Shown piece after piece: positions 32,488 to 32,564 of a stretch of DNA of 32,564 nt. The notes under the pieces are model-generated. The model saw nothing but the letters and a program-made list of their open reading frames with translations, did not search any database and was not told where the DNA came from. Each line of letters opens with the position of its first letter. Position 1 is the first letter of the stretch. Source of the stretch: Trueperaceae bacterium (GTDB lineage Bacteria > Deinococcota > Deinococci > Deinococcales > Trueperaceae); assembly GCA_020431825.1 (NCBI GenBank), contig JAGQHN010000005.1:37439-70002 (forward strand), written 5' to 3'. The translations under genes and the position numbers were made by a program.

Positions 32488-32564
32488 GCAGGTATCATCT
32501 GGTTAAAGATGCAGGTATCATCTGGTTAAAGATGCAGGTATCATCTGGTTAAAGATGCAGGTAT
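32488..32564. repeat. 23-bp tandem repeat upstream of xdhA, continuing past window
   Basis: Three identical 23-bp units (starts 32488, 32511 and 32534, beginning GCAGGTATCATC) and eight bases of a fourth reach the window end. Each unit contains CATCT-GGTTAA-AGATG, a 5-bp inverted repeat around six bases. The period is about two helical turns, so successive palindromes would face the same side. It could be an operator array for the xdh promoter, a replication-type iteron or a satellite. The true copy number is not visible here. Confidence 0.85.

Noticed and set aside
32488..32564. CRISPR array
   Set aside because: The 23-bp units are head-to-tail with no spacers, and no cas genes are present.

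Overview
This window looks like a contiguous piece of a bacterial chromosome, most likely from the Deinococcus-Thermus phylum or a close relative (an inference; no rRNA is present). The support is indirect. There is a Thermus-type 7Fe ferredoxin, a LysK of the LysW amino-group-carrier lysine/arginine pathway, and a short archaeal-type prolyl-tRNA synthetase ending in Tyr. Many promoters have a TAnnnT -10 box only 5-9 nt from the start codon, the leaderless arrangement common in Deinococcus. Base composition is moderate, by eye below that of classical Deinococcus. Genes are dense on both strands, often with overlapping starts and stops. No tRNA, rRNA, CRISPR array or complete insertion sequence was seen.

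Layout. 1-897: 5' part of a thiolase gene (minus). 1.1-2.4 kb: MgtE Mg2+ transporter. 2.4-2.9 kb: a 53-aa small ORF and a nested palindrome. 2.9-5.9 kb: FtsK/SpoIIIE DNA translocase (minus). 6.1-7.6 kb: proS, then an intrinsic terminator. 7.7-8.1 kb: a 30-aa ORF abutting an unrecognised 112-aa gene. 8.3-11.6 kb: exbB-exbD plus a 725-aa TonB-like transducer ending in a DUF3048 (YerB-type) domain. 11.6-14.2 kb: yceH and recN (minus), separated by a MITE-like palindromic element. 14.3-16.0 kb: an HMG-CoA lyase-type enzyme and a PhyH-family dioxygenase. 16.3-18.3 kb: an unrecognised 664-aa protein (minus). 18.5-19.8 kb: ferredoxin and lysK, convergent, sharing one TTAA as both stops. 20.0-21.1 kb: TetR regulator and a four-TM membrane protein with two abutting palindromic operators. 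21.2-25.9 kb: a minus-strand cluster of Yip1 protein, RND/HlyD adaptor, MacB-type ATPase and permease, and a CDP-alcohol phosphatidyltransferase (probably phosphatidylcholine-synthase type). 26.3-28.7 kb: a receiver-PATAN-roadblock protein, a metallophosphoesterase and a DinB-family protein. 28.7-32.4 kb: xanthine dehydrogenase XdhB and XdhA (minus), preceded by a 23-bp tandem repeat that runs off the window.

Two observations stand out. First, the ExbB/ExbD operon encodes a transducer with the TonB S-x3-H transmembrane signature, a long Pro-rich spacer and eight 15-residue repeats. It carries DUF3048 where TonB_C would be expected, which suggests a proton-motive-force-driven envelope machine with an undescribed output. 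Second, the palindrome CTCGAG occurs about 85 times by hand count against about 8 expected. It appears in all three reading frames, so the whole window looks marked by a highly iterated palindrome like HIP1 of cyanobacteria.
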